Both the position numbers and the translations under genes were made by a program. 64,000 nt of DNA, from NCBI RefSeq assembly GCF_003114835.2, contig NZ_AP025028.1, forward strand, positions 1,888,001 to 1,952,000, read 5' to 3'. Numbering within the stretch: position 1 is the first letter of the stretch; the number at the start of each line of letters is the position of its first letter. The notes under the pieces were generated by a model. That model saw nothing but the letters and a program-made list of their open reading frames with translations. It ran no database searches and was not told the DNA's origin. The DNA is from Leptospira kobayashii. Lineage in GTDB: Bacteria > Spirochaetota > Leptospiria > Leptospirales > Leptospiraceae. Of this stretch, positions 52,626-61,524 are shown in pieces.

Positions 52626-54029
52626 ATGGAAGAAGAAGCAAGAAAAGAGACCTTATTTCGCACCAAAATTGACCGTGAAAGCGAATCCTATAACGAGTTT
52701 TTGGATTCCCTTCGACTTGAAATCCAAAACCAGGCAAACTCCCATTTGAAAACAATGTTGGAGGGGGCACACCCCGCCGACATCGCCACTTTGTTTCGGG
52801 ATCTGGAAACAGAAGAGTCTCTTTATCTGTTCCGCCTTCTTTCTTCCGAAGAACAATCTTATACTTTGATCAAAATGGAAGACGAAGACTTGCAAAAGTT
52901 TTTGGAAGAACTTTCCATTGAGGAAATTTCCAAGACCATCCAGTTCAATGAGACGGATGAAACCACTTATCTTCTTTCTTACCTAACACCCGAAAAACGA
53001 GATCAAGTGTTGTCACGATTGAACAAATCGGACTCCTTTGAAATCAGATCCCAGTTGGGATTTAGAGAATCCAGCGCCGGAAGACTAATGTCCAAGGACT
53101 TCGCTACTGCAAAGTTAGGTGACAATGTCAGGAAGGGGATCATCAATCTAAGAAAAAAAGCGAAAGAAATCGAAGATATTTATCAAATTTATATTACCGA
53201 CGAAGACGGAGTATTAAAAGGATTTATTCCTCTCAAGACGTTATTTCTTACACCGATCAATACAAAGATCGCAAAGATAACCAATTATTCGGTTTACTCT
53301 TTTCATTATGATACGGATCAGGAAGAGGTAGCCAATTCCTTTAAGAAATACGATCTTGTCAGCGCCGCCGTAGTCGACGACCTGGGAAGAATCATCGGCC
53401 GGATCACTTTGGATGATGTACTTGAAATTGTCGAGGAAGAAGCTTCCGAAGATATTTTGAGAATGGCCGGGGTTTCGGAAGACGAAAGACTCGCCACTCC
53501 GATTTTACAATCCGTAAAAAGAAGAATCATCTGGCTCAATGTGAATTTACTCACTGCATTTATTTCCTCCACCGTGGTTGCTTATTTTGAGGATACCATT
53601 GCAAGAATCGTAGTACTTGCAACGCTAATGCCGATTGTAGCTGGACTCGGAGGAAACGCGGGTACACAATCGGTAACTGTTGTTATCCGGAATATCGCCA
53701 CAGGAGATCTGACATTTTCCAATTGGTGGGATGCGGTCAATAAGGAAGTGATCATCGGTTGCATCAACGGACTTGTTCTGGGAACGATTACGGGTGTGAT
53801 GATTTATCTGGTGAAGGGGAATATGGTTTTAGGTTTTGTAGTAGGGTCTGCAATGCTTGTAAATATGTTAGTCGCCTCACTCATAGGATCATTGGTTCCT
53901 ATTTTACTGAAAGCAGTTAGAATCGATCCGGCCATTGCGTCTTCCATCTTTGTGACGGCTTCGACGGATGTATGCGGATTTTTCTTCTTTTTGGGCCTTG
54001 CCACGCTACTTGCCAAATATCTTGTATAA
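52626..54029 (+). CDS. mgtE: Magnesium transporter MgtE
   Basis: 467 residues: N-terminal MgtE_N superhelix (about 35-145, EGAHPADIATLFRDLETEESLYLFRLL), two CBS domains (about 150-280), the linker helix, and a five-helix membrane domain (about 300-467). The pore region has VLATLMPIVAGLGGNAGTQSVTVVIRNIATGDL (the family PxxxGxxGNxGxQ motif). The acidic residues of the N and CBS domains sense Mg2+ and close the gate at high internal levels. The gene is divergent from the coiled-coil lipoprotein; no M-box riboswitch is visible in the 62-base gap. Confidence 0.95.
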   Translation: MEEEARKETLFRTKIDRESESYNEFLDSLRLEIQNQANSHLKTMLEGAHPADIATLFRDLETEESLYLFRLLSSEEQSYTLIKMEDEDLQKFLEELSIEEISKTIQFNETDETTYLLSYLTPEKRDQVLSRLNKSDSFEIRSQLGFRESSAGRLMSKDFATAKLGDNVRKGIINLRKKAKEIEDIYQIYITDEDGVLKGFIPLKTLFLTPINTKIAKITNYSVYSFHYDTDQEEVANSFKKYDLVSAAVVDDLGRIIGRITLDDVLEIVEEEASEDILRMAGVSEDERLATPILQSVKRRIIWLNVNLLTAFISSTVVAYFEDTIARIVVLATLMPIVAGLGGNAGTQSVTVVIRNIATGDLTFSNWWDAVNKEVIIGCINGLVLGTITGVMIYLVKGNMVLGFVVGSAMLVNMLVASLIGSLVPILLKAVRIDPAIASSIFVTASTDVCGFFFFLGLATLLAKYLV

Positions 54030-54086
54030 TATTCTTTCTGTAAAATTCTTGCCACTCACTCCAGGGTGGGCAAACATTCTAAAATA

Positions 54087-54719
54087 ATGAATTCTCGTTT
54101 TTTGTTCTGCGTACTTCTTCTAGTTTGCTCTTTCTCATTTTTTCTTTGTAAAACTACAACTAATTCTGAAAATGCGAACTCAAATCCCGTTATCATTCCG
54201 GTGGGTGATATACTTCCTCCTCCCGGTGGAGAAGGAGAAGTGATTCTCAATGAAAGAGGGGAAGCGGTTCCCAATTCAACCTCGGAGCTTCCTTTTTTCC
54301 AAAAGAAATCGGAAATGCCGAATGAACTTTTCCGAGTGTATCTGGCGTCAGACAGTTACCAAGTCCGCCAAATCCGGTCTACGGACAAAATCCAAAGGAA
54401 ACCCGATCCCGGCGGAGATGAGCTTGCAAAAGAAGAACTAAAAAAATTCGATCTGATCAGTTTTGTAGACGATGGTTATGTATCCATCGGTCTCAATACC
54501 AATACGGGAAAATTGGAAGCAATTGCATTTGATAGAAGAGTTCCTAGGATCAATGATATAGCCAAGATCATTCAAAACGATGCCTCCCGTTGGAATTACG
54601 AACATCTGTCAAAAGACGGTTTGCCTACGGTTACTAAATTTTTAGTAACCTATCAGATTCGTTTGTTTGCCAGCAAATCCAGAGACGAAATTAAACAAAT
54701 GTTACAGAAAAAGAAATAG
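54087..54719 (+). CDS. Hypothetical lipoprotein
   Basis: Not recognised. 210 residues. A GTG at 54066 is an alternative start; I chose the ATG at 54087 because the signal peptide begins there (RFLFCVLLLVCSFSFFLC, lipobox Cys21). The mature N-terminus is Asn/Pro-rich and flexible (about 22-70). The C-terminal half is a mixed alpha/beta region that includes FDLISFVDDGYVSIGLNTNTGKLEAIAFDRRVPRINDIAKII (about 129-171) and ends in a Lys-rich helix. Convergent with another lipoprotein gene, 16 bases apart. Confidence 0.65.
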   Translation: MNSRFLFCVLLLVCSFSFFLCKTTTNSENANSNPVIIPVGDILPPPGGEGEVILNERGEAVPNSTSELPFFQKKSEMPNELFRVYLASDSYQVRQIRSTDKIQRKPDPGGDELAKEELKKFDLISFVDDGYVSIGLNTNTGKLEAIAFDRRVPRINDIAKIIQNDASRWNYEHLSKDGLPTVTKFLVTYQIRLFASKSRDEIKQMLQKKK

Positions 54720-54735
54720 GTCCGGTTTTAAAAAC

Positions 54736-55713
54736 TTACCAGCTGAACTTTCCGTTTTTTGCGTAATTGAATTTCATCGTTTCTCCCAGTCCCGGTACTT
54801 GCAATCCTGAGCCGCCGTTCAAGTCAAACCCAGCCGTTTTGGATTGAATGGTTTTGTAAAGTCCGGAGCTGATCGTATTCACCGGAAAGGCGGTATTCAC
54901 TTTTACGATCGATTCCTTTCCGTTATTGATGATTTCTTTCGGAGTTCCGTTCAGAAATTTTTCTCCACCTAACTTCAGATCATAATTCAAATCCTGGAAA
55001 AGTAGTTCGGATGCGGCTTTGTTCTGGAAATTCAAATCAAATTCCGTATTGAGTTTTAAATCCAGATTGGAAAGTCCGGCGCTTGCTGCGGACTGGGCCG
55101 CTTGGGTTTTGGATTTTCCGGAAAGTAGACCGTCCAAAAAACTGATCGCAGTATTTGCCACCGTAGATGTGTTAGCTGAGGATGTGATTTGGTCTTTTGT
55201 AGGAATTAGAATTTTGAAATTTTTAATATCTACGGAAGGAAGGACTGCGGGAATCTCTCTTTGCTTTTGGAAAGGAAAGCTGATTGAATCCTGTCCTACC
55301 ATCGCAAGCGAGGAAGGTAGAGGAACTTTTAAGTTTCCGTCGATGCCTACGGTAAGAAGCGCTTTGCCGGGAATCTTTTGATAGAGTTTCACTATGTCTT
55401 CGTATTTGATTTTGATTTCAAAAGAAAGGTCTTTTGTTTTTTTTGATTCGATGGCCCCGAGGTCGGTGGAGATATGGGAAAGTTTCGTTCCTTCTATATT
55501 CAAATCCATTTCCAAAAGGGATTTAGGTAAACTGAGAGGATACGGATTTTCCACGGAAGTTACCATGTTGAGTGTAATGTCCGTTAGTGTAATTTCCTTG
55601 ATATTCAAGGACTCAAAACTAAATTCGGGTTTTGGAACCTTATCTTTCAATACCCCCAATACGGAACAATTGACTATAGTGAAGGTGAAAATGCAGACAA
55701 TGAGTTGTTTCAT
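54736..55713 (-). CDS. LEA14/WHy-like lipoprotein
   Basis: 325 residues from the ATG at 55713 (an upstream in-frame start is possible). The hydrophobic start IVCIFTFTIVNC carries a relaxed lipobox (Cys16). The region IKEITLTDITLNMVTSVENPYPLSLPKSLLEMDLNIEGTKL (about 37-78) resembles the WHy/LEA-2 domain (family LxxVxlxlxLxVxNPNxxxLplxxlxYxlxlnG), with NPYPLSLP as the signature. A second, weaker half follows about residue 205-300 (LDLKLNTEFDLNF, LNYDLKLGGEKFLNGTPKEI). Such lipoproteins are probably outer-membrane or periplasmic, with uncertain role in stress. Downstream of xthA on the same strand, 32 bases away. Confidence 0.72.
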   Translation of the reverse strand: MKQLIVCIFTFTIVNCSVLGVLKDKVPKPEFSFESLNIKEITLTDITLNMVTSVENPYPLSLPKSLLEMDLNIEGTKLSHISTDLGAIESKKTKDLSFEIKIKYEDIVKLYQKIPGKALLTVGIDGNLKVPLPSSLAMVGQDSISFPFQKQREIPAVLPSVDIKNFKILIPTKDQITSSANTSTVANTAISFLDGLLSGKSKTQAAQSAASAGLSNLDLKLNTEFDLNFQNKAASELLFQDLNYDLKLGGEKFLNGTPKEIINNGKESIVKVNTAFPVNTISSGLYKTIQSKTAGFDLNGGSGLQVPGLGETMKFNYAKNGKFSW

Positions 55714-55745
55714 GACTTCAAAACTTCCACCTGAAAATCCGGTTG

Positions 55746-56516
55746 TCAAGTGAATTGAATTTCGAGCACTACGGGTGCATGATCCGATACCGCAGGTTCC
55801 GTTACGATCTTAGCTGATTTAAGTAATGATTCCAGTTTTTTAGAACCCAGAAAATAATCGATCCTCCATCCCTTATTATTTTTCCTCGCTTGAAAACGAT
55901 AGGTCCACCAGGAATAAAGATCCTTTTTCTCCGGATGCAATTTTCGAAAACAATCGATCATTCCCAGGGAAAGAAAGTCCGTCATCCACTTACGTTCCTC
56001 CGGCAAGAACCCGCTGTTTTTTTCATTTCCTTTCGGATTGTGGATGTCGATCTCAGTGTGCGCGATGTTTACATCTCCGCAAATCAGAAGAGGTTTTTTC
56101 TTTTTTTGTAAATCTTTTGTTAACTCAACCACCCGATCCAAAAAAATATATTTGATCGCTTGTCTTTCTTCACCGCTTGTACCGGAGGGAAAGTAAAGAT
56201 TCCAAAAATAAAAATCAGAAAATTCTAATAATACGGATCTTCCTTCGGAAAGAAAAATTCCATCACCATAGCCAATATCACTCTTTTTTGGCTCAGGCTT
56301 AGCGAAGATCGCTACGCCACTGTATCCAGGTTTCTCCGCAACACAGCAATATGCTTTATAACCGAGCTTTGTCCAATGTTCTTTTTCTATTTCCGAAAGA
56401 GGTGCTTTTGTTTCTTGGAATGCAAAGATGTCGGGTTTCTCTTTTTTAATCAAATCTACCAATCCTTTTGAGGTGGCAGAACGAATTCCGTTGCAATTTA
56501 ACGTAAGAAATTTCAT
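55746..56516 (-). CDS. xthA: Exodeoxyribonuclease III
   Basis: 256 residues of the ExoIII/APE1 nuclease family. Motifs: LNCNGIRSATSKGL, catalytic Glu in FQETKAP (about residue 35), YSGVAIFAK, LYFPSG, the active GDVNIAHTEIDI (about 146-157), WWTYRFQARKNNKGWRIDYF and the terminal SDHAPVVLEI. It cuts DNA at abasic sites in base-excision repair. Length is normal. The ATG is 50 bases from the divergent cyclase gene. Confidence 0.95.
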   Translation of the reverse strand: MKFLTLNCNGIRSATSKGLVDLIKKEKPDIFAFQETKAPLSEIEKEHWTKLGYKAYCCVAEKPGYSGVAIFAKPEPKKSDIGYGDGIFLSEGRSVLLEFSDFYFWNLYFPSGTSGEERQAIKYIFLDRVVELTKDLQKKKKPLLICGDVNIAHTEIDIHNPKGNEKNSGFLPEERKWMTDFLSLGMIDCFRKLHPEKKDLYSWWTYRFQARKNNKGWRIDYFLGSKKLESLLKSAKIVTEPAVSDHAPVVLEIQFT

Positions 56517-56566
56517 ATAGAAATGGAATCGAAAATAATCACTAAATAGTCGATATTAAAACAGGT

Positions 56567-59395
56567 ATGCTAGAAATTTCTCCCGATATTCCCTTCCTTG
56601 CCAAGTCAGAAATACGTTTTCTGGTTTGGGACAGAGCCCCGCAAAGTTTAGAGACTTGGAACTGGGCAGACGGAACTTATCTTTTCTTTCAGTCGAGAAG
56701 TTTGACGATTGGAAAGGAATATAGGTTTGGCGGTCCTCTTTGGGGAATACCAAGTTATTGCCAATACATAGAATACCCGTTTTATCTTTCCAATGATCCT
56801 GAAGCAGTGAAGGATTTAAGCGATGTTTGGGCCGCGACTTTGGAAAACAAAACCATTACGGTTTTGATATCCGCAGATGAGGAAGAGAATGCCCGCCTGC
56901 AATTTGCAAAAATCCTACTTTCTTCCAACCAAAATCTATCTTGGGAATCAGTAGCAAAACAATTCGGACTGATCGGAGAAAACTATCTCTTGTTAGAAGA
57001 GTTTTCAAAAGACGCAAAAAAACCTTTTTCCAAAAAGAATCTTCAAACCAAAAACTCTCCTCCGATTACAATCATCGGTTCTCATCTTGTGAAAGAAGTA
57101 AGGCCGAAACCGGAAACTTTTACAGCCAAAACGATCGTTCTTGAGAAAAAGATAGAAGAGGTTGTTTCTATTCCGGAACCCATCTCAATCTCAGTGTCCT
57201 CTTTGGAAAGAGAGTCTTTGGAAGAACAATCTTCCCAGGAAATCGAAGCACCTAAACCGACTAACATCGAAATTGTGGAAGCAAAGGAAGTGGTCGCAGT
57301 TCCGGAACCACCGGCAACAGAGCCGGTCGAAATGGAAACTCAATCCAATAACGGGACCTCTATTCCTGAAGAAAAGGAAGAAACCGCCCCCGTTCCAACA
57401 CTTACGGAAGAACCTCCCAAGTCCAAATTTTCCATTCAGGTAAAAATGATGGGAGTGATTTCCCTTCTGTTTATCTTATCAGTATCCACTATTATTATAT
57501 TAGCATCTTTCTTTTTCAAACGATCTACCGAATTGTCCCTTCGGGCGAATAACTTGGAATTGGCGGAAATCGTGGGTTTGAAAGTAAAGGATGATGTGCT
57601 CAGCGTTGTAGTAAAGGGTCGCCAGATCGCAACGACACTTACTTCACAAGGACTACCGGAAGACCAAAGAAAGTTACTGATTCGTACATTCTTTGAAAGT
57701 GATAAGGAGTTCATCTATCTGGGGATTTTTGAGAAACAAGGCGATTCGTTGGTTCTCAAAAAACATGTGTTCAATGAAGAAGAATTGAAACAATCCTCAC
57801 TTACGGAAGAAGACTTTCAGAATGTAGTTGTCCGTAATAAGGATGCGTTGGCGGAAGCATTCAACGGCCAACCCATCTTATTGAATTCCAGTCCGGGCTT
57901 TCAGGAACCTTCGTTTGCCATTGCAATACCTGCTTCCGAAAACGGTCAACTGGACAATATTTTGGTGATGATTGTCAAACTTGACAAAATCATCAGTGCT
58001 TTTGAGAAAAAAGGAATTCAGACCGTATTTATGGTAAACGGAAAGGGAATTGTTATCGCCCACCCGAAAGAAGATTTGGTGTTAGCTGCTACCGATTTAT
58101 CATCCATGCCGATTGTTCGCACCATGTTAACGAGTGCGGCTAATAAAGCACAAAGTAGTTATATCGATCCTGAATTAAAGTCCCCCTTTCTGGGTTCCTT
58201 TCAAAAGATAGGACTTGCGGATGCGGGAGTGATTACAATCGTCTCCGAGGATAAGGCGTTCGAAGACGTATATGATATCCAAAGAAAAAATCTTTATATC
58301 ATGGGAATCGGTCTTTGTTCCGCGATTCTTGCCGTATTCTTCTTTTCAAAAACGATCACCAAACCCATTTTACAATTGTTATCCGCTACTTTGGAAATTG
58401 CAAAAGGAAATTTCCGCGTGGGAATCAAACCGACTACCAAGGATGAGGTGGGAATGCTCACTCAATACTTTGTGGAAATGGGGCATGGTCTGGAAGAAAG
58501 GGAAAAAGTAAAAAGTATCTTGGGTAGCATGATCGATCCTGTCGTGGTTCAGGAAGCTATGGTGGATCTCGCCGCATTGAAACGAGGTTCCGAAGCAAGC
58601 ATCACTGCCTTTTTTTCCGATATTGCAGGTTTTTCGACGATTTCCGAACAGCTGAAATCCGCAGACCTTGCGGCACTTCTCAATGAATATCTTTCTGCGA
58701 TGACACTCATCCTAAAACGCCACGATGGAGTTTTGGACAAATACATCGGGGACGCGATCGTGGGAATTTTCAATGCTCCTGTTCTTGTTCCGGAACATGA
58801 ATTGAAAGCAGCCCGCGCCAGTGTGGAAATGATTGCTAAGCTTGCGGATTTGCGGGAATATTGGACCAAGAACGATTTGTATTCCAAAGAAGCGCAAGCG
58901 ATGGATTGTCGGATCGGATTGAATTCCGGTCTTGCGAAAGTCGGATTTATGGGAACGGACGCACTAGCTTCCTACACAATGATGGGAGACACTGTCAACC
59001 TCGCAGCCCGTTTGGAAGCGGCAGGAAAGGATTACGGAGTCAATATATTGATCAGTGATTCCGTAAAACAAGCTACAGAGACGGAAATGTTCTCCCGCTA
59101 TCTGGATTTAGTTCGGGTAAAAGGAAAAAATGAGCCCGTAAAAATCCACGAACTCATCGGCTTTAGATCCGAGGTAAGTCCAAATATAATAGAGGCAGGA
59201 GAATTGTACGAATCCGGTTTTACGGCTTACCTAAACCAGGATTGGGACAAGGCGATTTCCTTATTTGAAAATGCGGAGAAGGCGAAAGGCAAAAAAGACA
59301 AAGCTTCTCATTTAATTATAGAAAGGTGTTTGGAATACAAACTCTCCTCTCCCGGAAAGGATTGGGACGGCGTATTTACAAGAACCCACAAATAG
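56567..59395 (+). CDS. Membrane class III adenylate cyclase
   Basis: 942 residues. N-terminal cytoplasmic domain (about 1-150, no family recognised) and an acidic Pro/Glu-rich linker (about 160-285) precede TM1 (about 294-317). A periplasmic sensor region (about 318-572, dCACHE-like) leads to TM2 (about 574-592), HAMP (about 593-645) and a class III cyclase domain (about 670-860). The catalytic residues are visible: metal Asp in FFSDIAGFSTISEQ and KYIGDAIVGIF, with the adenine-specifying Lys in LDKYIGD and Thr in YTMMGDTVNLAARLE; the Asn and Arg of the last motif are intact. A TPR-like tail ends the protein. Adenylate rather than guanylate specificity is inferred from Lys/Thr. Leads a three-gene operon. 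Confidence 0.92.
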   Translation: MLEISPDIPFLAKSEIRFLVWDRAPQSLETWNWADGTYLFFQSRSLTIGKEYRFGGPLWGIPSYCQYIEYPFYLSNDPEAVKDLSDVWAATLENKTITVLISADEEENARLQFAKILLSSNQNLSWESVAKQFGLIGENYLLLEEFSKDAKKPFSKKNLQTKNSPPITIIGSHLVKEVRPKPETFTAKTIVLEKKIEEVVSIPEPISISVSSLERESLEEQSSQEIEAPKPTNIEIVEAKEVVAVPEPPATEPVEMETQSNNGTSIPEEKEETAPVPTLTEEPPKSKFSIQVKMMGVISLLFILSVSTIIILASFFFKRSTELSLRANNLELAEIVGLKVKDDVLSVVVKGRQIATTLTSQGLPEDQRKLLIRTFFESDKEFIYLGIFEKQGDSLVLKKHVFNEEELKQSSLTEEDFQNVVVRNKDALAEAFNGQPILLNSSPGFQEPSFAIAIPASENGQLDNILVMIVKLDKIISAFEKKGIQTVFMVNGKGIVIAHPKEDLVLAATDLSSMPIVRTMLTSAANKAQSSYIDPELKSPFLGSFQKIGLADAGVITIVSEDKAFEDVYDIQRKNLYIMGIGLCSAILAVFFFSKTITKPILQLLSATLEIAKGNFRVGIKPTTKDEVGMLTQYFVEMGHGLEEREKVKSILGSMIDPVVVQEAMVDLAALKRGSEASITAFFSDIAGFSTISEQLKSADLAALLNEYLSAMTLILKRHDGVLDKYIGDAIVGIFNAPVLVPEHELKAARASVEMIAKLADLREYWTKNDLYSKEAQAMDCRIGLNSGLAKVGFMGTDALASYTMMGDTVNLAARLEAAGKDYGVNILISDSVKQATETEMFSRYLDLVRVKGKNEPVKIHELIGFRSEVSPNIIEAGELYESGFTAYLNQDWDKAISLFENAEKAKGKKDKASHLIIERCLEYKLSSPGKDWDGVFTRTHK

Positions 59396-59403
59396 GGGAA
59401 CTT

Positions 59404-61524
59404 ATGCGTTTTTTCAATGATACAAAATACGTAGTCACCTTCCTGCTTTCTTTGATAGGGCTGTTTTCATTTTTATTGTATAAAAATCTAACAGCGCGTC
59501 CCGGAGAATCGGACAGTCCTACCATCGGTGTACTTACTTTTAAAACAAAAACCGTACTTAGAAAATACAACGATCAGGTTGTTTGGGATAATATCGAATC
59601 CAGATCCGAAGTAAAAAACAGAGATACGATTCGTACGGAAGGATTTTCCGATGCGGTCCTTACTTTAAATGACGGAACCAAAATCAATATTGCCGAAAAC
59701 TCAATGATCCTTTTGGATATTTCCGAGAAAAATATAAATATCAATTTTGCTTATGGTGCCTTTGATGCTGCTCGTGACGGAGGAAGCACAGGGGAAACCA
59801 AAATGAACATTACGTCAGGTGACAAAACCGTAGAAGTCGGCAAAGGTGATGTCAAACTGGATAAGACAAAAGACGAGTTGAATGTAAAAGTAGGAGAAGG
59901 GGAAGCGAAGATTCATTCCAATGGAAAAGAAGAAACCGTCGGGAAAGATCAGATGGCGAGTGTTTCCAAAGAGGGTGTGAAGGTTTCCAAACCTAAATTC
60001 AGTTTGGTGTCACCTCCCGATAAGAAAAATTATTTCGTAGAATCAGGCAATGAAACCGTAAATTTTGCATTCAATGGAGTAACACAGGAAACACTTAAAA
60101 CCTCTCCCACGATCGAAGTGTCCGCTTCCCACGATTTCGCCAAACTGATATTAAAAGATAAAATCAAATCCGGATCTTATTCCAAATCACTGGGCAATGG
60201 TTCTTATTATTGGCGAATCGCATACCTTGATCCCGAATCGAAGACAAAACAGTTTTCCGAAACCGGCAGATTCAGAGTGTTGACCGATCCTCCTCTTCGA
60301 TTGTTTTCTCCGAAAGAAGGAGACAATTACAATTATACAAACGATCTTCCTGTCGTTAAGATTGTATGGAACCAATTGGATTTATACAGTAGTTATACGG
60401 CTCAAATCGCTGAAGATCCGGGATTCACAAAGGGATTAAAATCCAAACAGACCCAGAATCAATCCATTGCCTTCGATGGTTTGGGAGACGGAACGTATTT
60501 TGCACGAGTCGTTGCAAAATCAAATATGCCGGATGTACAGGAAAAGACTTCTTCCGTAAGTAAATTCACCGTCGGTAAAAAACTAAATCTGGAACCTCCC
60601 GTAATTTTGGAACCTGCCAAAGGGAAAGTATTTACCAAAGATCAGATTCAAAATAATATTTTCTTCACCTGGAAGGACAATAAGGACTTTCCGTCTTTTG
60701 CTTTGGAAGTCAGTTCCGACTCCAATTTTTCAAAGACACTCATCAAACAAACGACTCAGAGCAACTTTTTAAAACTAGGTTCCGATCTGAACGAAGGAAA
60801 TTATTTTTGGAGGGTTCGGGGAACGCAAAGCGGAAAAGAGGATATTGTGTCCTCGATCGGAAATTTTTCCATCGTCGCAAAAGAGGATTTGAATCTGGTT
60901 TCCCCGAATAACGGCTCTGATGTGGAAGCAAACGAAAACGGAGGAGCGGTCCTTCGTTGGAAAAAATTATCCGCAAAATCGGAATATGTTTTGGAAGTCT
61001 CGAAATCTCCCGATTTCAGTTCCGTAATCCTGAAAGAAACCACTTCAAATCATTACCTGGAAGTGAAATTAAAAGAATTCGGGAAATACTACTGGCGGGT
61101 GACGGGAGCATCCAATTCGGGAAACACTTCCAGTGATTCCTGGAGTTTTTCCTTTAACACTTCCATGGAAGCACCGGTTCTTGTTACGCCTACCAGAGGA
61201 GAAACCATTGATTTGCTTTCCAAAACAAGTATCGCATTTACCTGGAAACCGACTGAAAAAGCAATCGGCTATAGAATTCGTTTGATCGATATCAGCGGAG
61301 TGCGCGAAAAACAGGTGTTTAGCGAAAGAGTGACACAACCCAAATACGGTTTCAACGATTTGCAGAAATTAAATGAAGGCAGGTTTCGCGTGGAACTTTG
61401 TTCCTTGTATGGAACTACTTCCGGTGAAAAAGAGTCGGTTTATCATAGATCCGAATTCTATATATCTTTGCCTGCTATGAAGATTCCTAAAATTTTAACT
61501 CCTGGAAAAATCTATGTGGAATAG
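59404..61524 (+). CDS. FecR-domain protein with Fn3-like repeats
   Basis: 706 residues from the ATG at 59404 (AGGGGAAC upstream; an in-frame start 26 codons earlier lies inside the cyclase gene). Membrane anchor at about residues 9-31. The FecR domain (about 50-180) has WDNIESRSEVKNRDTIRTEGFSDAVLTLNDGTKINIAENSMILLD. Five Ig/Fn3-like repeats follow, each ending in a YYWRV-type motif: YYWRIAYL, YFARVVAK, YFWRVRG, YYWRVTG and GRFRVELC. The protein probably sits in the periplasm. FecR proteins are often anti-sigma regulators, but here no sigma gene is adjacent and the partner is the cyclase (eight bases upstream). Confidence 0.82.
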   Translation: MRFFNDTKYVVTFLLSLIGLFSFLLYKNLTARPGESDSPTIGVLTFKTKTVLRKYNDQVVWDNIESRSEVKNRDTIRTEGFSDAVLTLNDGTKINIAENSMILLDISEKNININFAYGAFDAARDGGSTGETKMNITSGDKTVEVGKGDVKLDKTKDELNVKVGEGEAKIHSNGKEETVGKDQMASVSKEGVKVSKPKFSLVSPPDKKNYFVESGNETVNFAFNGVTQETLKTSPTIEVSASHDFAKLILKDKIKSGSYSKSLGNGSYYWRIAYLDPESKTKQFSETGRFRVLTDPPLRLFSPKEGDNYNYTNDLPVVKIVWNQLDLYSSYTAQIAEDPGFTKGLKSKQTQNQSIAFDGLGDGTYFARVVAKSNMPDVQEKTSSVSKFTVGKKLNLEPPVILEPAKGKVFTKDQIQNNIFFTWKDNKDFPSFALEVSSDSNFSKTLIKQTTQSNFLKLGSDLNEGNYFWRVRGTQSGKEDIVSSIGNFSIVAKEDLNLVSPNNGSDVEANENGGAVLRWKKLSAKSEYVLEVSKSPDFSSVILKETTSNHYLEVKLKEFGKYYWRVTGASNSGNTSSDSWSFSFNTSMEAPVLVTPTRGETIDLLSKTSIAFTWKPTEKAIGYRIRLIDISGVREKQVFSERVTQPKYGFNDLQKLNEGRFRVELCSLYGTTSGEKESVYHRSEFYISLPAMKIPKILTPGKIYVE

